Shown: positions 42,896-53,127, numbered from the stretch's first letter. The stretch is 64,000 bases of DNA from Brevibacillus brevis (GCF_031583145.1 NZ_CP134050.1:2555501-2619500); one strand, 5' to 3'. Numbers and translations: made by a program. Notes: generated by a model not told the origin, from the sequence alone.

Positions 42896-44068
42896 TTGCG
42901 TTTTTCTCGAGTATTTTTGATCGTGATGGATAGCGTGGGAATTGGAGAATTGCCTGATGCTCCGAGATTTCACGATGAAGGCGCCCACACATTGGGACAC
43001 ATTGCCGAGAGGGTGGAAGGATTTCGTTTGCCGAATCTGGAAGCGCTTGGCCTGGGGAACATCGCCCCACTCAAAAACGTGCCTGCCGTCCCTGCCCCTA
43101 GTGCCCACTACGGAAAGATGCAGGAAATTTCCATGGGCAAGGATACGACTACGGGCCATTGGGAAATCATGGGGCTTCATGTGTCTACGCCGTTTAATAC
43201 GTACCCGGACGGTTTTCCGGAGAGGCTGATTCACGAATTCGAAGAGCGGATCGGTCGGAAAGTGCTAGGGAACAAGGTCGCTTCCGGCACGGAAATTTTG
43301 GATGAGCTGGGCGAAGAGCATATGAAGACGGGAAACGTCATCGTCTATACTTCAGCGGACAGCGTGTTCCAAGTGGCCGCTCACGAGGAAGTCATCCCGC
43401 TGGAAGAGCTGTACCGCATTTGCCAGATCGCGCGCGAGCTGACACTTCGGGACGAATATGCCGTGACCCGCGTTATCGCCCGCCCGTTCGTAGGCGAACC
43501 AGGCCATTTTACCCGGACGGCAAATCGTCATGATTATTCGGTGAAGCCGTTCGCGCCGACCGTCATGAATCGCTTGCAGGAGGCTGGTCTCGCTTCGATT
43601 GCGATCGGGAAGATCAGCGACATTTACGCAGAGGAAGGGGTCACGAAGTCCATCCGCACCAAGGACAACATGGACGGAGTCAACCAGCTCTTGGCTACGA
43701 TGCAAGAGCCGTTTACCGGTTTGAGCTTTGTCAATCTGGTCGATTTCGATGCGAAGTTCGGCCATCGCCGGGATCCGCAAGGTTACGGAGAAGCCCTGAT
43801 GGAATTTGATGCGCGCATTCCCGAGCTGCTGGCTGCCCTGCAGGATGGCGACCTGCTCGTGATTACCGCCGACCACGGAAACGATCCTGTGCACCACGGC
43901 ACGGACCACACCCGCGAGTACGTACCGCTTTTGGCGTACCACAAAGGAATGACCGGAGGCAGCAATCTCGGAGTTCGGGAGACGTTTGCGGATTTGGGGG
44001 CTACCATTGCAGACAACTTCGGCGTGCAAGCTCCCGTGATTGGGAAAAGCTTCCTGAGCCGTTTATAA
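42896..44068 (+). CDS. deoB: Phosphopentomutase
   Basis: Interconverts (deoxy)ribose 1- and 5-phosphate in nucleoside salvage. The 390-aa protein belongs to the alkaline phosphatase superfamily: [17 protein letters not shown] (metal Asp, about residue 12), [13 protein letters not shown] (Thr nucleophile, about 83) and [22 protein letters not shown] (two metal Asp/His sets; about 323-344). The start is TTG 42896 behind GGAGG. It opens a deoB-punA-pdp operon, with punA 56 bp further. Confidence 0.95.
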   Translation: MRFSRVFLIVMDSVGIGELPDAPRFHDEGAHTLGHIAERVEGFRLPNLEALGLGNIAPLKNVPAVPAPSAHYGKMQEISMGKDTTTGHWEIMGLHVSTPFNTYPDGFPERLIHEFEERIGRKVLGNKVASGTEILDELGEEHMKTGNVIVYTSADSVFQVAAHEEVIPLEELYRICQIARELTLRDEYAVTRVIARPFVGEPGHFTRTANRHDYSVKPFAPTVMNRLQEAGLASIAIGKISDIYAEEGVTKSIRTKDNMDGVNQLLATMQEPFTGLSFVNLVDFDAKFGHRRDPQGYGEALMEFDARIPELLAALQDGDLLVITADHGNDPVHHGTDHTREYVPLLAYHKGMTGGSNLGVRETFADLGATIADNFGVQAPVIGKSFLSRL

Positions 44069-44124
44069 AGATTAGGATTTATAAACATTTATATAGAAGA
44101 AACAGATGAAGAGGAGTGTTCCAG

Positions 44125-44934
44125 ATGGCAAATTTCCATGAAGCAGTCGCCTTTATTCAACCAAAATTGGCAGAAACTCCAACGATCGGTCTTGTACTCG
44201 GATCCGGGCTGGGAGTGCTTGCGGATGAAATCGAAAATCCGGTCGTGATTCCTTACCATGAAATTCCGGGCTTTACCGTATCGACGGTGGTCGGTCACAA
44301 AGGGCAGCTGGTCATCGGAAAACTTCAAGGCAAACAAGTGGTCGCAATGCAAGGCCGCTTTCATTTTTACGAAGGACATGGACTGGACGCGGTCGTGTTC
44401 CCGATTCGCGTGATGAAGCTGCTTGGTGTGGAAACGATCATCGTGACCAACGCGGCAGGCGGCATCAACGAAAGCTACCGTCCCGGCAATCTGATGTTGA
44501 TCTCCGACCATATCAACATGACGTTCCGCAATCCGCTGATCGGAGCGAATGATGAAGCGATGGGAGCTCGCTTCCCCGACATGTCCGAAGCGTATTCCAG
44601 GGAGCTGCGTCAAGTGGCGAAGGCGGTGGCGAGCGAACAAGGCATCGAGCTGCAGGAAGGTGTTTACGTCGGCCTGCTTGGTCCGAGCTACGAGACTCCT
44701 GCGGAAATTCGCATGCTTCGCATTCTGGGAGGGGACGCAGTCGGCATGTCGACGGTACCGGAAGTGATCGTCGCCCGCCATATGGGTGTGAAAGTGCTGG
44801 GGATTTCCTGCATCAGCAACATGGCCGCAGGTATTTTGGAGCAGCCTTTGTCCCATGATGAAGTCATGGAGACGACAGAAAAGGTGAAAACGCAATTCTT
44901 GGCATTGGTGAACGGCATCGTTGCCAAGCTGTAA
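44125..44934 (+). CDS. punA: Purine nucleoside phosphorylase
   Basis: Splits purine (deoxy)ribonucleosides to free base and pentose 1-phosphate. The 269-aa protein is of the trimeric type: VLGSGLGVLADEI (phosphate loop, about residue 28), VVGHKGQLVIGKL, MQGRFHFYEGH (about 80) and TNAAGGINESYRPG (about 110). GAGGAG lies about 8 bp before ATG 44125; GTG 44116 overlaps that site. In B. subtilis the homologue follows drm (deoB). Confidence 0.95.
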   Translation: MANFHEAVAFIQPKLAETPTIGLVLGSGLGVLADEIENPVVIPYHEIPGFTVSTVVGHKGQLVIGKLQGKQVVAMQGRFHFYEGHGLDAVVFPIRVMKLLGVETIIVTNAAGGINESYRPGNLMLISDHINMTFRNPLIGANDEAMGARFPDMSEAYSRELRQVAKAVASEQGIELQEGVYVGLLGPSYETPAEIRMLRILGGDAVGMSTVPEVIVARHMGVKVLGISCISNMAAGILEQPLSHDEVMETTEKVKTQFLALVNGIVAKL

Positions 44935-44958
44935 GAGGCAACCCTAGGAGGGATAGCA

Positions 44959-46263
44959 ATGCGCATGGTCGATATCATCGCCAAAAAACGAGATGGCGGC
45001 GAACTGACGACAGAAGAAATTCAATTTCTGGTCCGTGGCTACACAGATGGCAGCATTCCTGACTATCAAATGTCCGCATGGGCAATGGCAGTCGTGTTTC
45101 GCGGGATGACACCAAGGGAGACCGGAGACTTGACGCTGGCGATGGCAGGGTCTGGCGAACAGCTGGACCTGTCTTCCCTGAAGGGCATCAAGGTAGACAA
45201 GCACAGCACAGGCGGGGTAGGTGACAAGACGACGCTCGTGGTCGCTCCACTCGTCGCGGCAGCGGGTATTCCCGTTGCCAAAATGTCGGGGCGGGGTCTT
45301 GGCTATTCCGGCGGGACGATTGACAAGCTGGAGTCTTTCACCGGATTCGAGGTGGAGCGGACGCGCGAGCAGTTTTTGCAGCAGGTGCGGGACATTGGCG
45401 TGTCCGTCATCGGCCAGTCCGGCAATTTGACGCCGGCGGACAAAAAGCTGTATGCGCTGCGTGACGTGACGGCGACAGTGGAAGCTGTACCGCTCATCGC
45501 CAGTTCCATCATGTCCAAGAAGATCGCAGCGGGGGCAGACGCCATCCTGCTCGACGTGAAAGTGGGCAAAGGCGCTTTCATGAAGAGTCTGGAAGAGGCC
45601 GAGACGTTGGCGCGTGCGATGGTGGAAATCGGAAAGCAAGTGGGGAGGAGAACAGTGGCCGTCATCAGCGATATGAACCAGCCACTGGGCTTTGCCGTGG
45701 GCAATGCGCTGGAAGTGAAGGAAGCGATCGAGACATTGGCCGGAAAAGGACCGCGCGACTTGACCGAGCTGGCGCTTGCCGTCGGTTCTCGCATGCTCCT
45801 CTTGGGCGGGCTCGTAGCCAGCGAGCAGGAGGGCCGCAGCCGCCTGCAAGAGATCATGGCGGATGGATCCGCCGTGGAGAAGCTGGCCCAAATGGTAGCG
45901 GCACAAGGCGGGGACAAAAAGGATGTATACGATGCGGAGCGCCTGCCAAAAGCGACGATTATCCATGAGGTGAAAGCACAGGAGGACGGCTATTTGACGG
46001 CAATTGATGCGGAAGCTGTCGGACATGCTTCGGTTGTCCTCGGGGCGGGCAGATTGACCAAGGACATGCCGATCGATCTGGCAGTCGGCCTCGTGCTGCA
46101 CAAAAAGCGGGGAGACCGCGTGCAAAAGGGAGACGTGCTGCTGACGATCCACGCGAATAAAGATGAACTGCTGCAAAGCGCCTTGCAGGAGCTGAAAGGC
46201 GCGTACTCGATTTCGACAGAAGCCCCGATCGAGCAGCCACTGATCTACAAAATTATCGAGTAA
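44959..46263 (+). CDS. pdp: Pyrimidine-nucleoside phosphorylase
   Basis: Cleaves uridine, thymidine and deoxyuridine with phosphate. The 434-aa protein shows the conserved VDKHSTGGVGDKTTLVVAPLV (split around residue 77-97; phosphate-binding His/Ser/Thr), SGRGLGYSGGTIDKLES (about 110) and the C-terminal KTHANK-type cap domain. GGAGGG precedes ATG 44959. It completes the salvage operon, giving pentose 1-phosphate for DeoB. A terminator follows. Confidence 0.95.
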   Translation: MRMVDIIAKKRDGGELTTEEIQFLVRGYTDGSIPDYQMSAWAMAVVFRGMTPRETGDLTLAMAGSGEQLDLSSLKGIKVDKHSTGGVGDKTTLVVAPLVAAAGIPVAKMSGRGLGYSGGTIDKLESFTGFEVERTREQFLQQVRDIGVSVIGQSGNLTPADKKLYALRDVTATVEAVPLIASSIMSKKIAAGADAILLDVKVGKGAFMKSLEEAETLARAMVEIGKQVGRRTVAVISDMNQPLGFAVGNALEVKEAIETLAGKGPRDLTELALAVGSRMLLLGGLVASEQEGRSRLQEIMADGSAVEKLAQMVAAQGGDKKDVYDAERLPKATIIHEVKAQEDGYLTAIDAEAVGHASVVLGAGRLTKDMPIDLAVGLVLHKKRGDRVQKGDVLLTIHANKDELLQSALQELKGAYSISTEAPIEQPLIYKIIE

Positions 46264-46285
46264 GAACCTGTCATTGATACGCAAA

Positions 46286-46330
46286 GAAAAAGGGGTATGC
46301 CCACTGCATGTCGCATACCTCTTTTCTGTT
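46286..46330 (+). terminator. Intrinsic terminator of the deoB-punA-pdp operon
   Basis: AAAAAGGGGTATGC (about 46287-46300) pairs with GCATACCTCTTTT (46313-46325), a long stem with an A-rich and a T-rich arm. The rest of the 324-bp gap up to the Lrp gene is strikingly AT-rich and contains only the Lrp promoter region. Confidence 0.8.
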
Positions 46331-46481
46331 TAAAAATGTAGTTTCTCGAAAAAATATAGTTGATTAAATTCGTTTTTTCATATTCAATATTATTTATCTG
46401 CACGATGTTCAATAAAGTAAAAAATATTTTATTGTTCGGATGCTCTTTATAATGTTTTATAATTCTACTTGTCAAATTTCG

Positions 46482-46536
46482 TTGACACCGCTATCATTTC
46501 AGATTACTTTTAATGTAACAAACATAATGTAAAAGA
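46482..46536 (+). promoter_or_regulatory. Promoter and repeats in front of the Lrp-type gene
   Basis: TTGACA (46482-46487), 17-bp spacer, TACTTT (46505-46510) form a sigma-A promoter. Immediately downstream, TAATGTAA occurs twice (46511-46518 and 46525-46532), and CTTTTA/TAAAAG with ATGT/ACAT give the same stretch dyad symmetry. This is a likely autoregulatory site. Confidence 0.55.
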
Positions 46537-46587
46537 TTTTTTCGAATTTCGTAAAAAAATGATGGAGGTTCTCGGAAAATCGTATTT

Positions 46588-47058
46588 ATGAAAAAGCTGG
46601 ACCATGTTGACAAGCAGATCCTGCAAATCCTCCAGGAAGACGGACGAACACCGTATACAGAAATCGCGCATCAACTTGGTGTTAGTGAAGGTACGATTCG
46701 TTCCCGTATCACCCGCCTGTTGCAAGATGGAGTCTTCCAATTCGTGATCCATCCAGATCCGGAGAAATTGGGGCTGCATGTACAGGCTATCATCGGATTG
46801 ACCACCAAACTGGGCATGCAGAAAAACGTCGCCGAAGAACTGAGCAAAATATCTGCCGTGCGGTTTGTGGGTGCGTTTAGCGGTAAGCACGACTTGATTC
46901 TCCAGGCGTGTTTCCATAGCAATGATGAACTGATCACCTTTGTCAATGAACGACTCTCTCAAATTGAAGGGATTGTGGCTGCCGATGTTTCTTTGGAACT
47001 GAAGCAGTACAAGGATTCCTTCTCTTTCGTTCAGGATGACGAGGTGACCTTGCAGTGA
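46588..47058 (+). CDS. Lrp/AsnC family transcriptional regulator
   Basis: A 156-aa feast/famine regulator: an AsnC-type helix-turn-helix at residues 4-50 (VDKQILQILQEDGRTPYTEIA and GVSEGTIRSRITRLL) and the RAM ligand-binding domain from about 65. The only strong ribosome site, GGAGG (46564-46568), lies 19 bp before ATG 46588; a rare ATC start at 46579 would be better spaced, so the exact start is open. Upstream of a peptide transporter, it may respond to amino acids and control that operon, but this is inference. Confidence 0.85.
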   Translation: MKKLDHVDKQILQILQEDGRTPYTEIAHQLGVSEGTIRSRITRLLQDGVFQFVIHPDPEKLGLHVQAIIGLTTKLGMQKNVAEELSKISAVRFVGAFSGKHDLILQACFHSNDELITFVNERLSQIEGIVAADVSLELKQYKDSFSFVQDDEVTLQ

Positions 47059-47171
47059 AAGGGGTTGATGCCTTCCAACCGAAGTCAGATCGCTTCGCAA
47101 GACGTTCGTTTTTTTCGCTCTTTATTTTCTGAAAAAAGACAAAAAAGAAAAACGTACTGGGGGTAATTGCG

Positions 47172-48836
47172 TTGAAAAAGAATGTGTTTGCACTCGTGAG
47201 CTCTCTTGCTGTACTCGGAACTGCCTTGGCGGGCTGCGGTGGCGGCCAGCAAGCATCCAATCAACCGCCTGCTGAGCAGCAAAGCGGAAACGGCCAAAGC
47301 CAAACGCCAGCGGCACCTGCGCCAGCCGAGAAGAAGCCTCAAGTGCTCCGATTGAATCTCCATTCCGAGCCGCCTACTGCGGATCCGGGACTTGCGGAAG
47401 ATACCACTTCCGGCGCTATCATTCTTGCTACTTTCGATGGATTGACGCGGATCGGTGCAGACGACAAGCCGCACGAAGCTGCAGCAGAAAGCTGGACCGT
47501 ATCGGACGACAAGCTTACGTATACGTTCAAGATCCGCGATCACAAGTGGAGCAATGGAGATCCCGTCACAGCTCATGACTTTGAATATGCTTGGAAGCGT
47601 GCTCTCGATCCGAAAACGGCTTCCAATTACGCATATCAGCTGTACTACATCAAAAACGGTGAAAAAGCGAACAAGGGCGAAGCAAAGCTTGACGATGTCG
47701 GTGTGAAGGCACTCGACGACAAAACTTTGGAAGTCAAACTGGAGAATCCGACTCCGTTCTTCCTTGAACTCCTTGCATTCCGCACCTACTTCCCGGTCAA
47801 CCCGAAAGTGGTGCAAGGCAACGACAAGTGGGCAGGCGAAGCCAATACGCACGTCGGAAACGGACCGTTCAAAATCGAAACATGGGAGCACAAGAGCAAG
47901 CTCGTTCTCGTGAAGAACGACAACTACTGGGATAAGGACAACGTGAAGCTCGACCGCATCGAATTCGCGATGGTGGAAGACGAGAATACCGAGCTGTCCA
48001 TGTTTGAAAACGGCGAACTTGACTGGGCCGGTTCTCCAACGAGCTCGCTCCCGACTGATGCGATTCCTGCATTGAAAGACTCCGGAAAAATGGTCACCAA
48101 GCCAATTGCAGGTACGTACTGGTACAAATTCAATACGGAGAAGCCGCCGTTCAACAACGTCAAGATCCGCAAAGCGTTCACGTACGCAATCGACCGCCAA
48201 GGCTTGATCGACAACATCCTGCAAACCGGACAGCTCCCTGCGACCGGCGCCGTACCGCCTTCCATGGTGCTCAATCCAAACGGCTACTTCAAGGACAAAG
48301 ACATCGATACCGCGAAGAAGCTGCTGGAAGAGGGCATGAAGGAGCTGGGCATTTCCAAGCTGCCGCCGATCACCCTGTCCTACAACACTTCGGAAGGCCA
48401 CAAAAAGATCGCCGAAGCCATCCAGGACCAATGGAAAAAGAATCTCGGCGTGGAGGTAAAACTCGAGAACAAAGAGTGGAAAGTATACCTCGAGGACCTG
48501 CATCAAGGAAAGTTCCAAATCGGCCGGATGGGCTGGCTGGGTGACTTCAACGATCCGATCAACTTCCTGGAGCTGTACAAAGACAAGGATGGCGGAAACA
48601 ACGATACCCGCTGGGAAAATCCGAAGTTCAAGGAGCTGCTCAATCAGTCCGCATTGGAGTCCGATCTCGATAAGCGCAAAAAGATTCTGGCAGATGCCGA
48701 GCAAGTGCTGATGGATGACATGCCGATCATGCCGATTTACTTCTACACGCAATCTTGGGTCCAAGATCCAAAAGTCAAAGGCGTGCAGATGACCGGTCTT
48801 GGCGACGTGGATTGGAAAACCGCTTATATCGAGTAA
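47172..48836 (+). CDS. oppA: Oligopeptide ABC transporter, substrate-binding lipoprotein (OppA type)
   Basis: The 554-aa lipoprotein captures peptides outside the membrane. The signal peptide ends in the lipobox LAGC (lipidated Cys about 22), followed by a low-complexity linker rich in Q, N, A and P (to about residue 55), then the SBP family 5 fold (LNLHSEPPTADPGLAEDT, WSNGDPVTAHDFEYAWKRAL). The start is TTG 47172 behind GGGGG. It is the first of five opp genes but is separated from oppB by 275 bp with two hairpins. Confidence 0.92.
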   Translation: MKKNVFALVSSLAVLGTALAGCGGGQQASNQPPAEQQSGNGQSQTPAAPAPAEKKPQVLRLNLHSEPPTADPGLAEDTTSGAIILATFDGLTRIGADDKPHEAAAESWTVSDDKLTYTFKIRDHKWSNGDPVTAHDFEYAWKRALDPKTASNYAYQLYYIKNGEKANKGEAKLDDVGVKALDDKTLEVKLENPTPFFLELLAFRTYFPVNPKVVQGNDKWAGEANTHVGNGPFKIETWEHKSKLVLVKNDNYWDKDNVKLDRIEFAMVEDENTELSMFENGELDWAGSPTSSLPTDAIPALKDSGKMVTKPIAGTYWYKFNTEKPPFNNVKIRKAFTYAIDRQGLIDNILQTGQLPATGAVPPSMVLNPNGYFKDKDIDTAKKLLEEGMKELGISKLPPITLSYNTSEGHKKIAEAIQDQWKKNLGVEVKLENKEWKVYLEDLHQGKFQIGRMGWLGDFNDPINFLELYKDKDGGNNDTRWENPKFKELLNQSALESDLDKRKKILADAEQVLMDDMPIMPIYFYTQSWVQDPKVKGVQMTGLGDVDWKTAYIE

Positions 48837-48890
48837 AACCATCTCTTGCCGCACCCGGCAAGCAGATCTGGCAGCAGGAATCCGGTTTGG

Positions 48891-48936
48891 CGGCGGGACG
48901 GGAAAGGGTCAGCTTCGTCTCTCCCGCCCGCCAGGC
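48891..48936 (+). other. GC-rich hairpin between oppA and oppB
   Basis: TGGCGGCGGGA (48891-48901) pairs with TCCCGCCCGCCA (48925-48936) with one bulge. There is no T tract, so it is likely a 3' stabiliser of the oppA message, allowing more binding protein than permease. Confidence 0.6.
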
Positions 48937-49033
48937 CTTTCCATATAAAACATAGATGGCGCGCAGCAGCCAGTAGAAAAAAGAGAGAAAATTTTGCAAG
49001 AGATCATATCATGGGTTATTTACACAGCCGATT

Positions 49034-49066
49034 TTTGCACTGTGTCGGTAACGTCCGCAGTGTAAA
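49034..49066 (+). other. Second hairpin in the oppB leader
   Basis: TTTGCACTG (49034-49042) and CAGTGTAAA (49058-49066) form a 9-bp stem with inner CGG/CCG pairs, 30 bp before the oppB ribosome site. It could modulate oppB translation or be a weak attenuator. Confidence 0.4.
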
Positions 49067-49111
49067 CATGGGACGTGAAAGCAATCATTATCTGTCAAGG
49101 GGGTAAGTTAG

Positions 49112-50044
49112 TTGATCCGTTATCTTGGTAAGCGCATCATCTTCATGCTCATCTCACTCTTCTTGATCGTAACGGCCACCTTCTTCATCATGAAAGCAGT
49201 TCCCGGTGGACCATTTACGTCAGAGAAAAATGTTCCGGATGAGATCAAAGCGGCTCTGGAGGCCAAATACAAACTCAACTTGCCGTTGCATGAGCAATAT
49301 TTTGATTACTTGAAAGGTGTTATTACCTGGGATCTGGGTCCGTCCTTTACGGAAAAATCATCGACGGTCAATGAAATGATCAATCGCGGTTTCCCTGTTT
49401 CCGCTCACTTGGGAGCGCAAGCGCTCTTGCTAGCAGTATTCGGAGGCATTATTCTCGGTGTCATCGCAGCACTCAAGCACAACAAGTGGCAAGACTATTC
49501 AGCCATGGTACTCGCAGTACTCGGGCTTTCCGTTCCAGGATTTATCCTGGCATCATTTTACCAGTATTTCTTTTCCATTAAATGGGGCTTATTGCCTATC
49601 GCGAAGTGGGAAGGTTTCGAATACACGATTCTCCCGTCTCTCGCGCTTGCTGCATCGCCCATGGCGTTTATCGCACGCTTGACTCGTTCCAACATGATTG
49701 AGGTGCTGGGACAAGATTATATTAAAACGGCCAAAGCAAAAGGACTGCACACGTTTACCATCACGGTAAAACACGCAATCCGCAATGCTCTTTTGCCAGT
49801 CATCACTTACCTGGGTCCACTGATCGCCAACATTTTGACAGGTGCATTCGTTATCGAGCGCATCTTCGGGGTTCCTGGATTGGGACGCGAATTCGTTCTC
49901 TCGATTACCAACCGCGACTACACCGTAATCATGGGGACGACAGTATTCTACTCCATTATCTTGGTCGTGATGATCCTGATCGTTGACATCGCGTACACCT
50001 TGGTAGACCCACGGATCAAGCTGGCAGACGCAGGAAGGGAGTAA
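49112..50044 (+). CDS. oppB: Oligopeptide ABC transporter permease OppB
   Basis: A 310-aa inner-membrane permease with six helices and the N-terminal helix [19 protein letters not shown]. The EAA coupling loop that contacts the ATPases is visible as the [10 protein letters not shown] segment (about residue 205). The [11 protein letters not shown] motif near the end is typical of the family. The start is TTG 49112 after AAGGGGG. oppC follows after 7 bp. Confidence 0.93.
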   Translation: MIRYLGKRIIFMLISLFLIVTATFFIMKAVPGGPFTSEKNVPDEIKAALEAKYKLNLPLHEQYFDYLKGVITWDLGPSFTEKSSTVNEMINRGFPVSAHLGAQALLLAVFGGIILGVIAALKHNKWQDYSAMVLAVLGLSVPGFILASFYQYFFSIKWGLLPIAKWEGFEYTILPSLALAASPMAFIARLTRSNMIEVLGQDYIKTAKAKGLHTFTITVKHAIRNALLPVITYLGPLIANILTGAFVIERIFGVPGLGREFVLSITNRDYTVIMGTTVFYSIILVVMILIVDIAYTLVDPRIKLADAGRE

Positions 50045-50051
50045 TGATAAG

Positions 50052-50969
50052 ATGCAACAATTGACGAAAGAGCATTTCGAGCCGATTTCCGTTGACCTTC
50101 GCCAATCTGAAGCAATCAAGCGCCCCAGCCTGTCGTTCTGGGCAGACGTATGGCGCCGATTGAAAATGAATAAAGTGGCAATGGCATCTATGATCTTTAT
50201 CGCTTTGCTGATTCTCGCAGCGATCTTTGTGCCGTTTCTCACTCACAATGATTACTTTACGACTGATTTGGCTGGAAAGAACAAAAAACCTTCGATGGAG
50301 CACTGGTTTGGTACCGACGACCTGGGTCGCGACGTTTTCGTGCGTATCTGGTACGGCGCCCGCATCTCTTTGGAAGTAGGTCTCGCCGCTGCATTCATCG
50401 ACCTGATCATCGGCGTCATCTGGGGTGGAATCGCCGGTTTCTACGGCGGAAAAGTGGATGAAGTCATGATGCGTATCGCCGATATTTTGTTTGCCATTCC
50501 ATATCTTCTCGTTGTGATTTTGCTCATGGTTGTGTTAGAACCGGGGGTAGGGACGATTATTATCGCCTTGACGATAACCGGATGGATCGGGATGGCCCGG
50601 ATCGTGCGGGGACAAATGCTTCAGCTGAAGTCTCAGGAGTTTGTTCTCGCAGCCCGTTCCCTCGGTGCCGACTCCAGCCGTCTGATCTTCAAGCACCTGA
50701 TTCCAAACGCTTTGGGTCCGATCATCGTTACCTTGAGCTTGACTGTTCCGTCGGCTATTTTCGCCGAATCCTTCCTCTCCTTCATCGGATTGGGGGTAGC
50801 GGCGCCTATTGCTTCCTGGGGGACGATGTCGTCCGAAGGTTTGCCTGCCATGAAGTACTATCCATGGCGGCTGATGTTCCCGGCTGTTTTCATCTCCGTG
50901 ACCATCTTGGCATTTAACTTGTTCGGTGACGGTCTGCGCGACGCAGTAGACCCACGCCTGCGGAAATAG
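50052..50969 (+). CDS. oppC: Oligopeptide ABC transporter permease OppC
   Basis: A 305-aa partner permease with a cytosolic N-terminus, a first helix (MASMIFIALLILAAIFVPFL, about residues 42-62), HWFGTDDLGRDVFVRIWYGAR (split about 85-105; family signature) and five further helices. The EAA loop is FVLAARSLGAD (about 200). A GGGAG site precedes ATG 50052. Confidence 0.93.
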   Translation: MQQLTKEHFEPISVDLRQSEAIKRPSLSFWADVWRRLKMNKVAMASMIFIALLILAAIFVPFLTHNDYFTTDLAGKNKKPSMEHWFGTDDLGRDVFVRIWYGARISLEVGLAAAFIDLIIGVIWGGIAGFYGGKVDEVMMRIADILFAIPYLLVVILLMVVLEPGVGTIIIALTITGWIGMARIVRGQMLQLKSQEFVLAARSLGADSSRLIFKHLIPNALGPIIVTLSLTVPSAIFAESFLSFIGLGVAAPIASWGTMSSEGLPAMKYYPWRLMFPAVFISVTILAFNLFGDGLRDAVDPRLRK

Positions 50970-50983
50970 GAGGGATCATCGTT

Positions 50984-51979
50984 ATGGAACGCATTCTGGA
51001 TGTAAAAGACCTGCACGTCTCCTTCCATACGTATGCAGGGGAAGTAAAAGCAGTACGCGGTGTCAATTTCCACGTGAACCGCGGGGAAGCGGTCGCGATC
51101 GTAGGGGAGTCCGGCTGTGGGAAATCCGTGACAGCCCAGTCTCTGATGAAACTGATCCCAATGCCTCCGGGCGATATCAAAAAAGGGGAAATTCTCTTCA
51201 ACGGCGAGGATATCGTCAAGAAGTCGAATAAAGAAATGGAAGCCATCCGGGGGAAAGATATCGGGATGATCTTCCAGGACCCAATGACGTCCCTGAACCC
51301 GACGATGACCATTGGGAACCAGATTACAGAGGGCTTGATCAAACACCAAAACATGTCTCGCAGCGCCGCTCGCGAGCGTGCGATCGAGCTGTTGACGATG
51401 GTCGGGATTCCGCAGCCGGAAAAACGCGTCGAGCAATATCCGCACGAATTCTCCGGCGGGATGCGTCAGCGCGCGATGATCGCCATCGCTCTGGCTTGCT
51501 CTCCCAAGCTGCTGATCGCCGACGAGCCGACGACGGCTCTGGACGTGACCATTCAGGCCCAAATCTTGGACCTGATGAAGGACCTGCAAAAGAAAACCGG
51601 CACGTCGATCATTCTGATCACGCATGACCTCGGCGTCGTAGCTGAAATGTGCGACCGCGTCATCGTCATGTACGCAGGGAAAGTGATTGAATCGGGAACC
51701 GTAGACGATATTTTCTACAACCCACAGCACCCGTACACCAAAGGATTGCTCCGTTCCGTCCCGCGTCTGGACCTGAACCGCGACGAGCCGCTGACTCCGA
51801 TCTTCGGAACTCCGCCGGACCTGCTTCGTCCGCCGGTCGGTTGTGGATTTACGGCACGTTGTGAATCCGCAATGCGCGTGTGCCAAGAGATCGATCCTGA
51901 ACTGAACGATGTCAGCAAGACCCAACGAGCTGCTTGCTGGCTCCAGCATCCGCTAGCTCAGAACCGCGCAGGATCGTAG
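50984..51979 (+). CDS. oppD: Oligopeptide ABC transporter ATPase OppD
   Basis: A 331-aa ATPase: Walker [15 protein letters not shown] (about residue 38), Q-loop [13 protein letters not shown], signature [12 protein letters not shown] (about 155), Walker [13 protein letters not shown] and the C-terminal oligopeptide/dipeptide extension with four Cys ([10 protein letters not shown]) that often holds an iron-sulfur cluster in this family. GGAGGG precedes ATG 50984. Confidence 0.94.
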   Translation: MERILDVKDLHVSFHTYAGEVKAVRGVNFHVNRGEAVAIVGESGCGKSVTAQSLMKLIPMPPGDIKKGEILFNGEDIVKKSNKEMEAIRGKDIGMIFQDPMTSLNPTMTIGNQITEGLIKHQNMSRSAARERAIELLTMVGIPQPEKRVEQYPHEFSGGMRQRAMIAIALACSPKLLIADEPTTALDVTIQAQILDLMKDLQKKTGTSIILITHDLGVVAEMCDRVIVMYAGKVIESGTVDDIFYNPQHPYTKGLLRSVPRLDLNRDEPLTPIFGTPPDLLRPPVGCGFTARCESAMRVCQEIDPELNDVSKTQRAACWLQHPLAQNRAGS

Positions 51980-51993
51980 GAGGAGGGGTAACC

Positions 51994-52953
51994 GTGGAAA
52001 ACCGTGATACGCTGATTGAAGTACGCAACCTGAAGAAGTTTTTTAGCATTGGTGACAATACACTGAAAGCCGTAAACGATATCTCTTTTGAAATCAAGCG
52101 CGGGGAGACGCTCGGTGTCGTAGGGGAGTCCGGCTGCGGGAAATCTACTGCAGGCCGCACCATTCTCCGACTGTACGACGCGACTGGCGGGGACGTGTTG
52201 TTTGAAGGCAAAAGCATCATGAACCTGAACAACCAGGAAATGAAGGCGATGCGCCGAAACATGCAGATGATCTTCCAAGACCCGTATGCTTCTCTGAACC
52301 CGCGTATGACAGTAGGGGATATCATCGGCGAGGCGCTGGATATTCACAACCTGGCCACCGGTCAAAAGCGCAAGGAACGCATTCAGGAGCTGCTGTCGCT
52401 GGTCAGCCTGAACCCTGAGCATATGAACCGCTTCCCGCACGAATTTTCCGGGGGCCAACGCCAGCGAATCGGGATTGCCCGCGCGCTGGCGGTTGAGCCG
52501 AAGTTCATTGTGTGCGACGAGCCGATCTCTGCCCTGGACGTTTCGGTACAGGCGCAAGTAGTCAACCTCCTGGAGCAGCTGCAGGAGAAAATGGGACTGA
52601 CCTACATGTTCATCGCACATGACCTGTCCATGGTGAAATATATCTCTGACCGTGTAGCCGTGATGTACTTGGGCAAAATGGTGGAGCTGGCTGACAGTGA
52701 GGCGCTTTATGAGAAGCCGCTGCATCCGTACACACAAGCACTGTTGTCTGCGATTCCCATTCCGGATCCGGAAATCGAGCGCTCTCGTGAACGCATTGTT
52801 CTGCAAGGTGATGTGCCAAGCCCGATGAATCCGCCGAGCGGCTGCCATTTCCGCACCAGATGCCCGAAAGCCATGCCGGAGTGCGCTGCTGCGGCGCCAG
52901 AGTGGAAGGAAATCGAGCCGGGACACTTTGCTGCCTGCCATCTGTATAACTAA
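51994..52953 (+). CDS. oppF: Oligopeptide ABC transporter ATPase OppF
   Basis: The 319-aa second ATPase: Walker [14 protein letters not shown] (about residue 50), [13 protein letters not shown], signature [15 protein letters not shown] (about 150), Walker [13 protein letters not shown], and the C-terminal Cys-rich extension [17 protein letters not shown] 51994 follows AGGAGGAGGGG; the frame is open to 51934 inside oppD. With OppD it powers peptide import. Confidence 0.94.
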   Translation: MENRDTLIEVRNLKKFFSIGDNTLKAVNDISFEIKRGETLGVVGESGCGKSTAGRTILRLYDATGGDVLFEGKSIMNLNNQEMKAMRRNMQMIFQDPYASLNPRMTVGDIIGEALDIHNLATGQKRKERIQELLSLVSLNPEHMNRFPHEFSGGQRQRIGIARALAVEPKFIVCDEPISALDVSVQAQVVNLLEQLQEKMGLTYMFIAHDLSMVKYISDRVAVMYLGKMVELADSEALYEKPLHPYTQALLSAIPIPDPEIERSRERIVLQGDVPSPMNPPSGCHFRTRCPKAMPECAAAAPEWKEIEPGHFAACHLYN

Positions 52954-52961
52954 TCACATCC

Positions 52962-53004
52962 AGCGGGTTCTCATGCCATTAGGCTGGGAACTCGCTTTCC
53001 TTTC
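52962..53004 (+). terminator. Intrinsic terminator of the opp operon
   Basis: AGCGGGTTC (52962-52970) pairs with GAACTCGCT (52988-52996) with one G-T pair, followed by a T-rich run. Confidence 0.7.
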
Positions 53005-53017
53005 TGGACGTGGTTTT

Positions 53018-53076
53018 ACCTCTGGAAAAAACGGGTACGATACCCATAAGGATTTTTTTCAGAGGTGTTTTTTTCT
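53018..53076 (+). terminator. Long nested hairpin with T tract upstream of the chemoreceptor gene
   Basis: ACCTCTG (53018-53024) pairs with CAGAGGT (53060-53066); inside, A-rich and T-rich arms and GGGTA/TACCC (53033-53037 / 53041-53045) pair. A run of seven T follows. It may be a second opp terminator or a leader attenuator of the chemoreceptor gene. Confidence 0.6.
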
Positions 53077-53127
53077 GCTTTTGTTCTGGTAAATTGTAGA
53101 GCATTTAGAAAAAGGGGGCAAAAAAAC

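Noticed and set aside
46245..46475. A 76-codon minus-strand frame over the AT-rich gap before the Lrp gene
   Set aside because: It starts at a TTG without ribosome site, overlaps the pdp end and its terminator, and its AT-rich low-complexity composition is what chance gives in such DNA.
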